Below, one piece after another: positions 41,923 to 50,710 of a DNA stretch of 64,000 bases. Origin of the DNA: JAWKUK01 sp041398605. Lineage in GTDB: Bacteria > Planctomycetota > UBA1135 > GCA-002686595. The DNA is taken from the NCBI GenBank assembly GCA_041398605.1, contig JAWKUK010000018.1, positions 1 to 64,000 on the forward strand, in the 5' to 3' direction. Each line of letters begins with the position of its first letter. Position 1 is the first letter of the stretch. Below the pieces are notes generated by a model. That model worked only from the letters and a program-made list of their open reading frames with translations. It ran no database searches and had not been told where the DNA came from. The position numbers and the translations under genes were made by a program.

Positions 41923-44900
41923 TCAGTCGCAGAACGTCACGCGCAAGGCGTTCGAGAGGTTGTAGCCGGCCCCCCCGGGGAGCGCGTCGCGGTACCAGGT
42001 CTGGAAGTTCCACGTCTCACCCGGGTCGACGAGGCTGGAGACCGGCGCCGCATTGAAGTTCAACGCGAGGGCTGAGGTGTTCCCGGCGATCGGGGCGATC
42101 CCAAGGCGCGTGATCGTGCCGCTCAGGCACAAGAAGCCGTCTCCGAGGACGGACTGGCCCTGCTGCTGCGACATGATCGTCAGGGCGAAGCCCGTGTTCG
42201 GCAACCCCGTCGTGCGCAGTTGGAAGTTGTTCGACCCGATCGAGAAGCTCCCGAGCCGCCCGATCGTCGCGCCGAGGCCGACCGAGTTCAGCGCGCCGAT
42301 GCAGTAGTTCGTCGCAGCGCCCGCCGAGATGGTGAACGGGCCGTAGCGGCGGAAGGGGCCCCAGTTGCCCGAGCGATCGACCGCGCGCAAGTGAATGTAA
42401 TACGCCGACGTGCTCGGCGTCAGCGTCGTGCTGTAGCTCGTCACTGCGCCGAGGTTCGCGGTCGCGAAGAGCAGCGGCGTCGGGTCGTGGTTCACCGCGA
42501 TCTGGTAGCCGTCGATGCCCGCGAGGTTGTCGATGGCGCTCGACCAGTTGACCTGCAGGGCGGTGTTGCACGTGACGCTGTTGACCGGATGGTTCGTGCT
42601 CATTGCGCCCGGCATTCCAGGCGCCGTCCCGTCCACGTAGACCGTCTTCGTCGAGATGGGCGCGCCGGCGTTGTCCGAGTCCATGGAGACCTGCCACAGC
42701 TTCGCGCCTTCGCTCGCCCAGCGCGCGGTCCAACGCACGTTGCGCGAGTGTCCGCCGCGGATGTTGCCGAGCGTCACCTGGTCGCCGCTGTTCGGGTTGT
42801 CCATCAAGTCCGCGACACGACCATCGAGCAGCGTCGTCTCCGCCGAGAGCAGCGTCCCCGTCATCGCGCTGTCGAGGTGCACGGCAGACGCGACCGAGGT
42901 CGGGCACGCGACAGTCGCCGTCAACTGGACCACATCGTTGGGCTTCACGTAGGCATCATCCAGCGCCGTCGTCAGCGTCGCTGCCGGCGTATCATCGCCG
43001 TAGGTCACGACGACCGCGACGCCGACGCGCACGGTGTTCAAGAGGGTCGCCGGGATGTTCTCCGGGTAGACCTTGATGCGCCACGAGTCTTCCGCGGGGT
43101 TCGACAGGATGCGGATCTCGGTGTTGTCCCGCGAGGACTGGTGCGCGCTGTAGTCGCCGGTGTTGCCGCCCGCCGCGAACGGCGCGCGATCGATGTACAT
43201 GTCGAGGTCGTTGACGAGCGCCACCGAGCCGCCCGCGGACCCCGCGCGCTCGTTGTAGAACATCACGCACGAGACCTTCGACGCGCCCGCGCCGATCGCG
43301 AAGTCGAGCTCAGCATGCGCGCTGGAGCTCGTCATGTCGAACTGCCAGAAGTAAAGGGCTTGCGAGGTCAGGTTGTGGGCCCGCGCCGCCTCGATGCGGC
43401 CCGCGCCGTAGGTGTTGAAGTGGCTCGTCGACGAGGTGCTGGGCGTCGCCAGCAGCACGCCGCCCTTCGTCAACGCAGAGGCCATCATCACCGCGCCGAG
43501 GACCGACGGGCGATAGCGGAGGAAGGAGTAGTGATCGACGAGCTGCGCCGCGAGGCCCGTGACGTGGGGCGCGGCCATGCTCGTGCCTGACTTGTTGACG
43601 TAGCCCGTGCTCGAGTTGGCGTCGACCGACTCGATGAGCCGTCCGGGCGCGACGACGTTGGGCTTCCAGCGATTGTCGGCGGTCGGGCCGCGGCTCGAGC
43701 TCGTCCAGATGGTGCCCGGGTAGCCGACCGCGTCGTGATAGTCGAGGACGTTCCCGACGGAGAACACGTTCTTGGAGGCGGCCTGCATGCGGAGCGAGCT
43801 CCCCGCGCTGCCTTCGTTGCCGGCGGCGAAGACGTGCATCTGGCCGTAGGTCCAGACGTCGTTGTCGAGCTCACGGCAATCGCTCTCGGTGCCGTACCAG
43901 GTGGAGCCGAGGGTGCCCCACGAGTGGTTGATCACGTGCGGGCGTGGCGTGATGTTGCCAGCGCCGTCGTCGACCTGTTGGCTGAAGCGGTCGAGGATGT
44001 CGGTCATCGACGCCCCGCCCCAGTTGCCGAGGTCATTGAAGATCTTGACGTTGAACACCCGCAGGCTGCGCGTGCTGCCGAGGCCTGGCGCGACCCCGTC
44101 CTTGCTGCGGTCGACGTCGGCGCGGCCGAAGATGGTGCCCGCGACGTGGCTGCCGTGCTCGTCGAGGTCGGTCCAGGCGCCGCCTGAGCTCGCCAGGTCC
44201 CAGCCCCAACCCCAGATATGGTTGAGGCCGCTGTGCCCCGTGTCGATGCCGCTGTCCGCCTCACCGACGACCGCGACCGCGCTGGCGCCGCCGTTCCAGC
44301 TCGCGCGCGTCAGGTCCGCGTGGATGAGCGGCATGGACTCGTCGTGCGCCCCCGTCGGGGTGCCTTGCGCCTCGACAAACTGCACGAAGTCCAAGGCGAT
44401 CAGCGCCTCGAGCTGCTGCGGCGTCATGCGCGCGCGGAACGAGTTGGAGCGCGGGCTGAAGAGCTCGATCTCCAAGCCGAGCGCCGCGAGCGCGCGCTCC
44501 TGCCAGCCGTTCGTGCGCCAGCGGCCGTGCGGGTCATGCCAGTCTGCCGGCAGCGACTCGGGCCCCTCGGGCGAGGTGAGCTGCACCGAGCCGAACGGCG
44601 TCTGGATCGAGGCTTCGTTCAGGTCCGACTCGAAGACGCTAACGATCACCTGGATGCTCTCGAGCGACTCGTCCGCGAGCCGAGCGGTGAGCTCCGGGTG
44701 GACCTTCTGCCACGGCTGCGCGAGGCCGACCCAGCGGACGAAGTCGAGCGCCGACAGGCCGGCGAGCGAGCCCTCCTGCAGCGCGACGCGCACGCAGTTG
44801 AGCGGGTGGTGACCCAGCACCCGCGCGCCGACGGCCTCGAGCGCGGCGACGCGGTCCGCGGTGATCTTGCGCTCGAACATCACGAACGCGTAGGTCTCGG

Positions 44901-45372
44901 CCTGAGGACGGCCGTCGTCGCCGAGCGCCGCGAAGCGGGCCACGAGCGCCGGATCGATCCGTTCGCCAGCCGGGGGCGCGTAGCTCCCCGCGGCGAAGCC
45001 GAGCACAAACGGGTCGCCGCCGCCGGGGGCCACCAACGTGTCGCCGTCCGCGCCCTCTTGGATGCGCGGCCCGATCGGCAGGGGCGCCTCATCCGACGGC
45101 GTCGGGATCGGGACCCAACGGACCTCGCCGCCCGTGAGCTCCTGGCCCGAGTTCACCAAGGGGAACTGCGCGGCGGACGCGGACTCGACGACGGGCAGGG
45201 GCGCCAAGGCGGTCCGCGTCGCGCCGGCTGCCGCCGCGCCGGCCGGGTCGCTGGATTGACCGTGGGCCGAAGCGGACGTCGCGGCGAGGGCGAGGGGGAC
45301 GGTGAGGCGCAGCAGGAGGCGCGCGTTCGCGGTGACCCGGGCGCGCGGTCGCTTGGATTCAGATTGAGGCAT
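41923..45372 (-). CDS. Secreted subtilisin-like serine protease (S8) with C-terminal module
   Basis: A 1149-residue exported endopeptidase. Start MPQSESKRPRARV, signal ending near SASAHGQ, then a propeptide-like region of about 330 residues. The S8 domain has the full triad: D373 in GEADSGIDTGHSG, H406 in DEHGSHVAGTIFG, S598 in GTSMAAPHVTGLAAQL; the oxyanion Asn is in HVFAAGNEGSAG near 518. After the protease come beta-rich segments (a P-domain-like region, CARDB-like and fibronectin-like strands such as LQVNWSSAIDNLAGIDGYQI) and a diverged copy of the shared C-terminal module (TNYCIGALNSVG, FLCLSGTITR, ETWNFQTWYRDALPGG, ending TFCD). The longer upstream frame overlaps the next gene and is rejected. 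Probably degrades extracellular protein. Confidence 0.92.
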   Translation of the reverse strand: MPQSESKRPRARVTANARLLLRLTVPLALAATSASAHGQSSDPAGAAAAGATRTALAPLPVVESASAAQFPLVNSGQELTGGEVRWVPIPTPSDEAPLPIGPRIQEGADGDTLVAPGGGDPFVLGFAAGSYAPPAGERIDPALVARFAALGDDGRPQAETYAFVMFERKITADRVAALEAVGARVLGHHPLNCVRVALQEGSLAGLSALDFVRWVGLAQPWQKVHPELTARLADESLESIQVIVSVFESDLNEASIQTPFGSVQLTSPEGPESLPADWHDPHGRWRTNGWQERALAALGLEIELFSPRSNSFRARMTPQQLEALIALDFVQFVEAQGTPTGAHDESMPLIHADLTRASWNGGASAVAVVGEADSGIDTGHSGLNHIWGWGWDLASSGGAWTDLDEHGSHVAGTIFGRADVDRSKDGVAPGLGSTRSLRVFNVKIFNDLGNWGGASMTDILDRFSQQVDDGAGNITPRPHVINHSWGTLGSTWYGTESDCRELDNDVWTYGQMHVFAAGNEGSAGSSLRMQAASKNVFSVGNVLDYHDAVGYPGTIWTSSSRGPTADNRWKPNVVAPGRLIESVDANSSTGYVNKSGTSMAAPHVTGLAAQLVDHYSFLRYRPSVLGAVMMASALTKGGVLLATPSTSSTSHFNTYGAGRIEAARAHNLTSQALYFWQFDMTSSSAHAELDFAIGAGASKVSCVMFYNERAGSAGGSVALVNDLDMYIDRAPFAAGGNTGDYSAHQSSRDNTEIRILSNPAEDSWRIKVYPENIPATLLNTVRVGVAVVVTYGDDTPAATLTTALDDAYVKPNDVVQLTATVACPTSVASAVHLDSAMTGTLLSAETTLLDGRVADLMDNPNSGDQVTLGNIRGGHSRNVRWTARWASEGAKLWQVSMDSDNAGAPISTKTVYVDGTAPGMPGAMSTNHPVNSVTCNTALQVNWSSAIDNLAGIDGYQIAVNHDPTPLLFATANLGAVTSYSTTLTPSTSAYYIHLRAVDRSGNWGPFRRYGPFTISAGAATNYCIGALNSVGLGATIGRLGSFSIGSNNFQLRTTGLPNTGFALTIMSQQQGQSVLGDGFLCLSGTITRLGIAPIAGNTSALALNFNAAPVSSLVDPGETWNFQTWYRDALPGGAGYNLSNALRVTFCD

Positions 45373-45538
45373 GGGACAGGGTGATGGATGGGCGTTGGGC
45401 GACTTCGGCGCCCGCTCGGAACTCCCGGCGCGGTGCCTGCCGCTGGGGGCAAGCGCGAAGACCTGGCCCGTCCATCCGCCGCCTGTCCGCGACGTCACGC
45501 AAAACTCGACGATCCCGCGCGAGGCCGCGCCGGAGCCG

Positions 45539-47263
45539 TCACGGGGTGTCGGCGACCCAGCGCAAGAGGTCGCTGGCCGGCGGCCGGTCGGCCACGTTCT
45601 GCTCGTCCTCGGCGATGTACGCGTGCCGGACCACGCCCTCGGCGTCGAGCACGAACGCCGCTGGCCGCGCGAGGTTGCCCTCCAGGCCCAGCGCGCGCGC
45701 CAGGTCGAGCTCGGGGTCATAGACCATGCGATAGGGCGCGGCCGCCTCCCCGAACTCCTCGCGGCACGCCTCGACAAAGGCCTCCATTCGGCTGCGAGCG
45801 CCCGGGAAGAGCACGACGACCTCACAGTCGAGCGCGCGGAAGCGCGGCACGAGCGGCGCGAGCTCCGTCGTCTGCGCGAAGCAGTACACACACACCTGCG
45901 AGGTGAAGCCGCGCAGCACGACGAGCAGCACGCGCTTGCCGCGCAGGTCCTGCAGGTCGAGCGTCCCGCCCGTCGCCGTCGGGAACGACGTCGTCGGCAG
46001 GCGCTGACCGATGAGCCCGTCTGCCAGCGCGTCGTCGCCCGCGCCGAGGCGCGGCGCGCCCGCCGCCACGCCGTAGCGCGCGCCCGTCGTGTGGCGGCGC
46101 GGCAGCCAGCCGTCGCGGTAGTAGCGGCGCAACAGCTCGAGCTCGCGCGCCTCCCGCACGGTCCAGTGGCCGGGGTCCGTTGGGGCTTCGAGGCGCGGGG
46201 TCGGCGCTGGCTCAGTCACGGACTCCGGCGCGGCGACCGAGACGGGCGCAGCGGGCGTCGGCTGGACCTCGAGCGGCGCTTCGAGCTCCGCGAGCCAGCG
46301 GACCGCGACCGCGAGGGGCGGCGCCGTGTCGACGATCGTCGCGTCGCTCCAGCGGCGATCCCACGGCGCGCGCGGCTCGGCGCGCACGGCGCGCGGCGCG
46401 AGCCCCGCCTCGCCGCGCACGAGCCAGTCACCCGCGACGAGCATCGGGCCGTCCGCCGCCGCCTGCGCGAGCGGGCCGCGGGCCAAGGGCTCGCCGTCCG
46501 CGCGCCAGAGCGCGAGCTCGCCGCTCGGGCGGCCCGCCGCGAACGTCACGCGCGCGCGCGGCGCGCCGTTCGCGTGACGCGTCAGCCAGAGCCCCGACGG
46601 GCGCCCGTCGCGCGTGCAGCCCTCGCGCCGAACGGCGCCGCCCGGCCACACCTCGCGCACGTATTGGAGGCCCGGCGGGAGCGGATAGCTGCGCTCCTCC
46701 AAGGTCCCGTCGGGCGCGGCGCACGTCCAGGCCCCGATGGGCCGGTCGTCGACGTAGCTGCCGCGGGCGACCAGCGCGCCCTCGGCGTCGTACTCGACCC
46801 ACTCGAGCGCGCGCCGGCCGCGCTCGAAGCAGCCGCGCTGCTGCAGCGCGCCGCTCGGGAACCAGAAGGTCCATTCCCCCTCTTCGCGGCCGTCGACGTA
46901 CTCGCCGCGGCAACTGAGGCGGCCGTTCGGGTGCCAGAACTCCCACAGCCCGACCTGGCGCTCGCCTTGGTATTCGCCGCGCATCCGGAGCGCGCCGTCT
47001 TCGTACCAATGGGTCCAGAGGCCCGCGCGCTCGTCGCGCAGGTAGCCGCCCTGCGCCTCGCGCTGACCGTTGGGGTAGGAATAGGTCCAAAGGCCCGTTT
47101 GCAGGCCGTCCTGGAGGCCGCCCGCGCCCTGCGCCTCGACGGCGCCCGCGGGCCCCGACGGCCCGGCGCACGCCGCCGCCAAACCCGCCAACGTCGCCGC
47201 GATGACGCGCCCGCGCAGGTCGACTTCCGCCAGGCGTGCGCCTAGCATGCCGCGCCACGCCAT
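45539..47263 (-). CDS. Lipoprotein with YwqK/MORN-type repeats fused to a redoxin domain
   Basis: A 574-residue protein in two parts. The N-terminus MAWRGMLGARLAEV leads to lipobox GLAAAC, so it is a lipoprotein. Residues about 50-300 contain tandem MORN-variant repeats of the YwqK type: GLWTYSYPNGQREAQGGY, GLWTHWYEDGALRMRGEY, GLWEFWHPNGRLSCRGEY, GEWTFWFPSGALQQRG and degenerate copies. After a Pro/Ala-rich linker, residues about 420-574 are a thioredoxin-fold AhpC/TSA-redoxin domain: LPTTSFPTATGGTLDLQDLR, VLLVVLRGFTSQVCVYC with a CxYC pair, VVLFPGARSRMEAFVE and RPAAFVLDAEGVVRHAYIAE. The Cys pair fits a peroxiredoxin-like or thiol-disulfide role outside the cytoplasm. The start codon overlaps the start of the divergent porin gene in a single CATG. 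Confidence 0.82.
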   Translation of the reverse strand: MAWRGMLGARLAEVDLRGRVIAATLAGLAAACAGPSGPAGAVEAQGAGGLQDGLQTGLWTYSYPNGQREAQGGYLRDERAGLWTHWYEDGALRMRGEYQGERQVGLWEFWHPNGRLSCRGEYVDGREEGEWTFWFPSGALQQRGCFERGRRALEWVEYDAEGALVARGSYVDDRPIGAWTCAAPDGTLEERSYPLPPGLQYVREVWPGGAVRREGCTRDGRPSGLWLTRHANGAPRARVTFAAGRPSGELALWRADGEPLARGPLAQAAADGPMLVAGDWLVRGEAGLAPRAVRAEPRAPWDRRWSDATIVDTAPPLAVAVRWLAELEAPLEVQPTPAAPVSVAAPESVTEPAPTPRLEAPTDPGHWTVREARELELLRRYYRDGWLPRRHTTGARYGVAAGAPRLGAGDDALADGLIGQRLPTTSFPTATGGTLDLQDLRGKRVLLVVLRGFTSQVCVYCFAQTTELAPLVPRFRALDCEVVVLFPGARSRMEAFVEACREEFGEAAAPYRMVYDPELDLARALGLEGNLARPAAFVLDAEGVVRHAYIAEDEQNVADRPPASDLLRWVADTP

Positions 47264-48077
47264 GCCACGCACGCCCCCCTCGAGCTCGACCCTGTGCGTC
47301 TCCATGGGGGCGATCTTATGCGTCGCGCCCAGCTGTGTCTTCGACAGCGCGCGGCGACCGCTCGTCGACGTCGACCTGACCGCGGCCAGCGCGTACGTGT
47401 TCCGCGGCCAGACGTTCACGGAGCGCCCCGTCGGCCAACTGGAGACGCTGGTGCAGCTCGGCACGCGCGACGGCGGCGCCGTGAGCGTCGGCGGGTTCGG
47501 CAACATGGACCTCGCCGGCTCGATCGGTGACGCATGGGCCGTCGCAGGTCACAGCGGCGAGTTCACGCAGCTCGACGTCTGGGCGGGGTACGCGCGGCGC
47601 GTCGGCGACCTCGACGTCGCGCTGGGCCTGCGCCACTACAGCTGGCCCGCGGGCGAGGGCTTCCGCTTCGCGCCCTTCCCGGCGACCTCGGAGGTGTTCG
47701 CGCGCGTCGGCGGCGCAGCGCTGGGCTGCGACGCGTCGCTCACCGCGCACTACGACGTCGACGCGACGCGCTCGCTGTACGTGCGCGGGGCGCTCGAGCG
47801 CGCGTTCACGCTGCGCCGTGACCTGACGCTCGAGGCGGGGCTGTGGTTGGGATGGGGCGACGCGGACCACGGCGAGTGGCTCTACCGGACGCGCGCGACT
47901 GGGCTGACGGACGCGGGCGCGGCCGTCAACCTGCGGCTGGACCTCGACGACGTGACGAGCGCACGCCTGGGTGTGGCGGCCAGCACGATCGTGGACTCCG
48001 ACCTGCGCGACTGGTTCGCGCCGCGCATCGACCCGGACGTGACCTGGGCGACCGCGGGCGTGAGCTGGGCGTTCTAA
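47262..48077 (+). CDS. TorF-like outer-membrane porin
   Basis: A 271-residue predicted beta-barrel. After an N-terminal signal (TLCVSMGAILCVAPSC; the Cys could be lipidated but the lipobox is imperfect) comes VDVDLTAASAYVFRGQTFTE, the signature of the TorF/Gcw_chp family of putative porins (S-x-Y-V-F-R-G). Alternating amphipathic strands continue to the end (LDVWAGYARRVGDLDVALGL, TLEAGLWLGWGDAD, SARLGVAASTIVDSDL), with the terminal residues VSWAF ending in Phe, typical of barrels assembled by BamA. Family function is not settled; transport or osmotic adaptation has been suggested. An alternative start is the ATG at 47304. It is divergent from the YwqK-redoxin lipoprotein with start codons sharing CATG. 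Confidence 0.75.
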   Translation: MPRTPPSSSTLCVSMGAILCVAPSCVFDSARRPLVDVDLTAASAYVFRGQTFTERPVGQLETLVQLGTRDGGAVSVGGFGNMDLAGSIGDAWAVAGHSGEFTQLDVWAGYARRVGDLDVALGLRHYSWPAGEGFRFAPFPATSEVFARVGGAALGCDASLTAHYDVDATRSLYVRGALERAFTLRRDLTLEAGLWLGWGDADHGEWLYRTRATGLTDAGAAVNLRLDLDDVTSARLGVAASTIVDSDLRDWFAPRIDPDVTWATAGVSWAF

Positions 48078-48133
48078 GCGGCAAACGCCCGGGCGTACCT
48101 TGCGCTGGAGCTCGACGCCGCGTTCGACGGCGC

Positions 48134-50086
48134 TCACTGCGCGCCTGTCGCGAGCGACCAGCGGCGCAACACTGCGGCGCCGCCCTCCGCATGGACTTCG
48201 AGGGCCAAGCGCGACGGCTCGACCTGCCAGTCGTCGCGGGGCGCGCACGACGCGCTCGCCGCGTCCGGCGCGTCCGGCGGCCCCGCCGTCGCCTCCAGAC
48301 GAACGCCCGTCCAGCGCAGGTCGAACACGAGCGGCGCGTCGGTCAGGAACGCCCCGCTGCAGCTCTCGAGCTCCTGCGCCGTCGACCACTCCGCTCCGGC
48401 GCGTCGCTCATGGCGCCACGCCGCGCGGAACCCGCCGTTCGCGTTCGGAGTGACGACCAATGCGAGCGCGTCATCGGCCGTGACCTCGACGCGCAAGCCG
48501 ACCGAGTCGATCGGCGACGCGCCCGTCGCCGCGGAAAAGCGCCCGCGGGGCTCGATCTCCCCGCGCAGTACAAACGGCCCCGAGGGCAGCCCCCGCCGCG
48601 CGGTCGTCCGCCCCTGGCGGATGTTCACAAGCGCGCCCAGACGCGACTCATCGACGTGCCAGCGCTGCGGCGCGTCGCTGACCCAACCGCGCAGCACATC
48701 GTCGCCGCTGCCTTCGACGTCGAATAACGGCGCCGGCGCGCCGAAGGCGCTCGCGCTGCGCGGCTCGCCCGCTTGCGCGGCGCCCTCCGCTGGGGGCGCC
48801 GCGGCGCGCTCCACGGGCCGCAGGCGCAGCCAAGCCAGCGCGCCGACCAGGCCCAGCCCCATCACCAGCCCCATCACCAACCCCATGACGAGCCACCGAG
48901 GCCGCGCGGGCCAGCGCGAACGCGCCGCGCCGGCGCCCCCGGCCGCCGCGCTGCCCGCGAGCGCGGCGAGGACCTCCGCGTACGTCGCGGGGCGCTGCTC
49001 GGGGTCCCACGCCAGCATGCGGCTGATGAGCTGCAACACGTCGTCCGGGACGCCCTCGATCTGGACCGCGCCGCCCGCGGCGCGCAGCGCGAGCTTCTGC
49101 AGGAGCACCTCTGTCAGCGCAACACCGGCGAAGGCGGGGCGCCCGGCGAGCGCGTGGTACAGCACACAGCCGAGGCCGTAGATGTCCGCGCGATGATCGA
49201 CGCGCTCCGGCGCATCGAACTGCTCGGGCGCCATCGTGGCGGGCGTGCCGACGACCGCGCCCGCCGGCGTCAGCATCGTGAACCCGCCGCCGTCGCCGTG
49301 GAAGGGGCTCCCGACGGGGCCCCCTGGCGCCCCGTCCGGGGCCCCTTCCAGGGTGACGGCGGCGCGCGGCGCAGCGCGCGCGAGCCCCAGGTCCGCCAGC
49401 TTCACCACGAACGGGAACCTCCCGCCCGCTCCCGTCGGCTGCAGCAGGACGTTCTCCGGCTTCACGTCGCGGTGCACGAGCCCGTCGCGCTGCGCGTGCG
49501 CGAGCGCGCGCGCGAGGTCGCCCACGATCCCCGCCGCGACGGGCACCTCGAGGCGGCCGTTTTGCTCGATCCAGCGCCAGAGGTTCGGCCCCTCGACGAG
49601 CTCCATCACGATGTAGCAGCGCCCGTCGGCCGTCACGCCTGCGTCGTAACACCCGACGATGTGCGGGTGCTGCAAGGCCGCGAGCATGCGCGCCTCGCGG
49701 CGGAAGCGCTCCAGGAACGCCGGGGTCTGCAGCTCCGGCGCGAGGACCTTCACCGCGACCGCGCGCTGCAAATAGCGCTGCTCGCCGCGAAACACGAGGC
49801 CTTGACCGCCGCGCCCGATCAGCTGCGAGAGCGCCACGCCCGGGACCTCCGGCCAGCTCGCGGGGTCGTCCGCGCGCGGCTCCGGCGCGCCGACCAAGTC
49901 CGCCGCATCGAGCTGCTCGAGGCGCGCGACCTGCGCCAAGAGGCGCTCCGCGACGCGCAGGACGTCGGGCCGGTCGCCCGCGCGCCGCGCCAGCTCAGCG
50001 CGCGGGTCAGCGGCCTCGAGGCACGCGTTGACGAGCGCCTCGAGGTCGTCGTCCGCGGCGGGCCGGCCTGGGTCGGGCGCGCTCAC
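48134..50086 (-). CDS. Membrane Ser/Thr protein kinase coupled to a sigma factor
   Basis: A 650-residue PknB-like kinase with one TM. N-terminal 80 residues helical; kinase about 85-375 with GRGGQG 91-96, K113 in AVKVL, HRD D207, and DLG (232-234) instead of DFG; MAPEQFD is the APE motif. A TM segment (WLVMGLVMGLVMGLGLVG) near 400 contains three MGLV-type repeats, then an extracytoplasmic beta-rich domain of about 200 residues that resembles a concanavalin-like sensor. Translation starts at GTG within a GTGA overlap with the stop of the upstream ECF sigma gene, so the two are made together. The activation segment holds an unusually Gly/Pro-rich insertion. Phosphorylation of the sigma factor or its partner in response to an external ligand is inference from gene pairing. 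Confidence 0.9.
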   Translation of the reverse strand: MSAPDPGRPAADDDLEALVNACLEAADPRAELARRAGDRPDVLRVAERLLAQVARLEQLDAADLVGAPEPRADDPASWPEVPGVALSQLIGRGGQGLVFRGEQRYLQRAVAVKVLAPELQTPAFLERFRREARMLAALQHPHIVGCYDAGVTADGRCYIVMELVEGPNLWRWIEQNGRLEVPVAAGIVGDLARALAHAQRDGLVHRDVKPENVLLQPTGAGGRFPFVVKLADLGLARAAPRAAVTLEGAPDGAPGGPVGSPFHGDGGGFTMLTPAGAVVGTPATMAPEQFDAPERVDHRADIYGLGCVLYHALAGRPAFAGVALTEVLLQKLALRAAGGAVQIEGVPDDVLQLISRMLAWDPEQRPATYAEVLAALAGSAAAGGAGAARSRWPARPRWLVMGLVMGLVMGLGLVGALAWLRLRPVERAAAPPAEGAAQAGEPRSASAFGAPAPLFDVEGSGDDVLRGWVSDAPQRWHVDESRLGALVNIRQGRTTARRGLPSGPFVLRGEIEPRGRFSAATGASPIDSVGLRVEVTADDALALVVTPNANGGFRAAWRHERRAGAEWSTAQELESCSGAFLTDAPLVFDLRWTGVRLEATAGPPDAPDAASASCAPRDDWQVEPSRLALEVHAEGGAAVLRRWSLATGAQ

Positions 50087-50670
50087 AGGACGATGCCGCG
50101 TTGGTCGAGCTCGATGGAGAGCTTCACGAGCGCGCGCCGCAGGAGCTGCCGGCAGCTCTCTTCCGTCTTGCCGAGCTGGGCCGCGATCTCTGCGTGGGAG
50201 AGGCCGACGACGCGGGCGAGCGTGATGACCTCGCGGTGCTCGTCGGTGAGCGCGTCGAACGCCTCTTCGAGCTTCGCCGCGCCCTCGCGGCCCATCGCGA
50301 CGAGGCTCGGCGTGGTCAACGTCGCGTAGCCCTGCAGCACCGCCGCGTCCACCCCGCCCTCTGCGTCGAGGTCCTGCTCGCGACCGACGTCGCGCTTGCC
50401 CGCGTGCATGCGCCGGTCGTGCTCGACGAGCTTGCGCAGCGCCGCCGTGTAGAGCCAGCTACGAAACGCCGCGTCGCCTTGGAACTCGATCTTGTCCCGC
50501 GACTGCAGCACCTCCCGGCACACCGACTGCACGAGGTCGGAGTGCCCGAGGCGCGCGCGGATCCCCGCCCCCGCGCGCAGGCGCAGGAACGCGCGCAGGC
50601 TGCCGAGGTGTTCCTCGAGCAGCCTCTCGATCGTCGGCTCGTCACCGTCGCTCGGGCGCGTATCGGACAT
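50083..50670 (-). CDS. ECF-type RNA polymerase sigma factor
   Basis: A 195-residue sigma-70 family factor of the extracytoplasmic-function type. Region 2: LRAFLRLRAGAGIRARLGHSD, LVQSVCREVLQ, and AAFRSWLYTAALRKLVEHDR, which is the conserved 2.3-2.4 pattern. Region 4: ALTDEHREVITLARVVGLSH then EIAAQLGKTEESCRQLLRRA, the -35-binding helix-turn-helix. It resembles planctomycete ECF groups that lack an anti-sigma factor and sit beside Ser/Thr kinases. The next gene is such a kinase, overlapping by GTGA. TAGCCT lies 8 nt before the ATG, suggesting a leaderless transcript. Target promoters are unknown. Confidence 0.92.
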   Translation of the reverse strand: MSDTRPSDGDEPTIERLLEEHLGSLRAFLRLRAGAGIRARLGHSDLVQSVCREVLQSRDKIEFQGDAAFRSWLYTAALRKLVEHDRRMHAGKRDVGREQDLDAEGGVDAAVLQGYATLTTPSLVAMGREGAAKLEEAFDALTDEHREVITLARVVGLSHAEIAAQLGKTEESCRQLLRRALVKLSIELDQRGIVL

Positions 50671-50678
50671 GGGGCGAG

Positions 50679-50684
50679 AGGCTA
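50679..50684 (-). promoter_or_regulatory. Candidate -10 element, leaderless start of the sigma-kinase operon
   Basis: On the minus strand GCAGTAGCCT puts TAGCCT 8 nt before the ATG at 50670, with no ribosome binding site possible between. Confidence 0.4.
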
Positions 50685-50710
50685 CTGCACCGCTCGCCCC
50701 TCAGCCAGCC

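Noticed and set aside
42220..45384. Plus-strand frames of 456 and 388 codons opposite the subtilase
   Set aside because: Shadow composition, while the minus strand encodes a complete S8 triad.
45373..45891. Longer N-terminal extension of the subtilase
   Set aside because: It overlaps the redoxin gene on the same strand and lacks protein-like composition; the ATG at 45372 gives a proper signal peptide.
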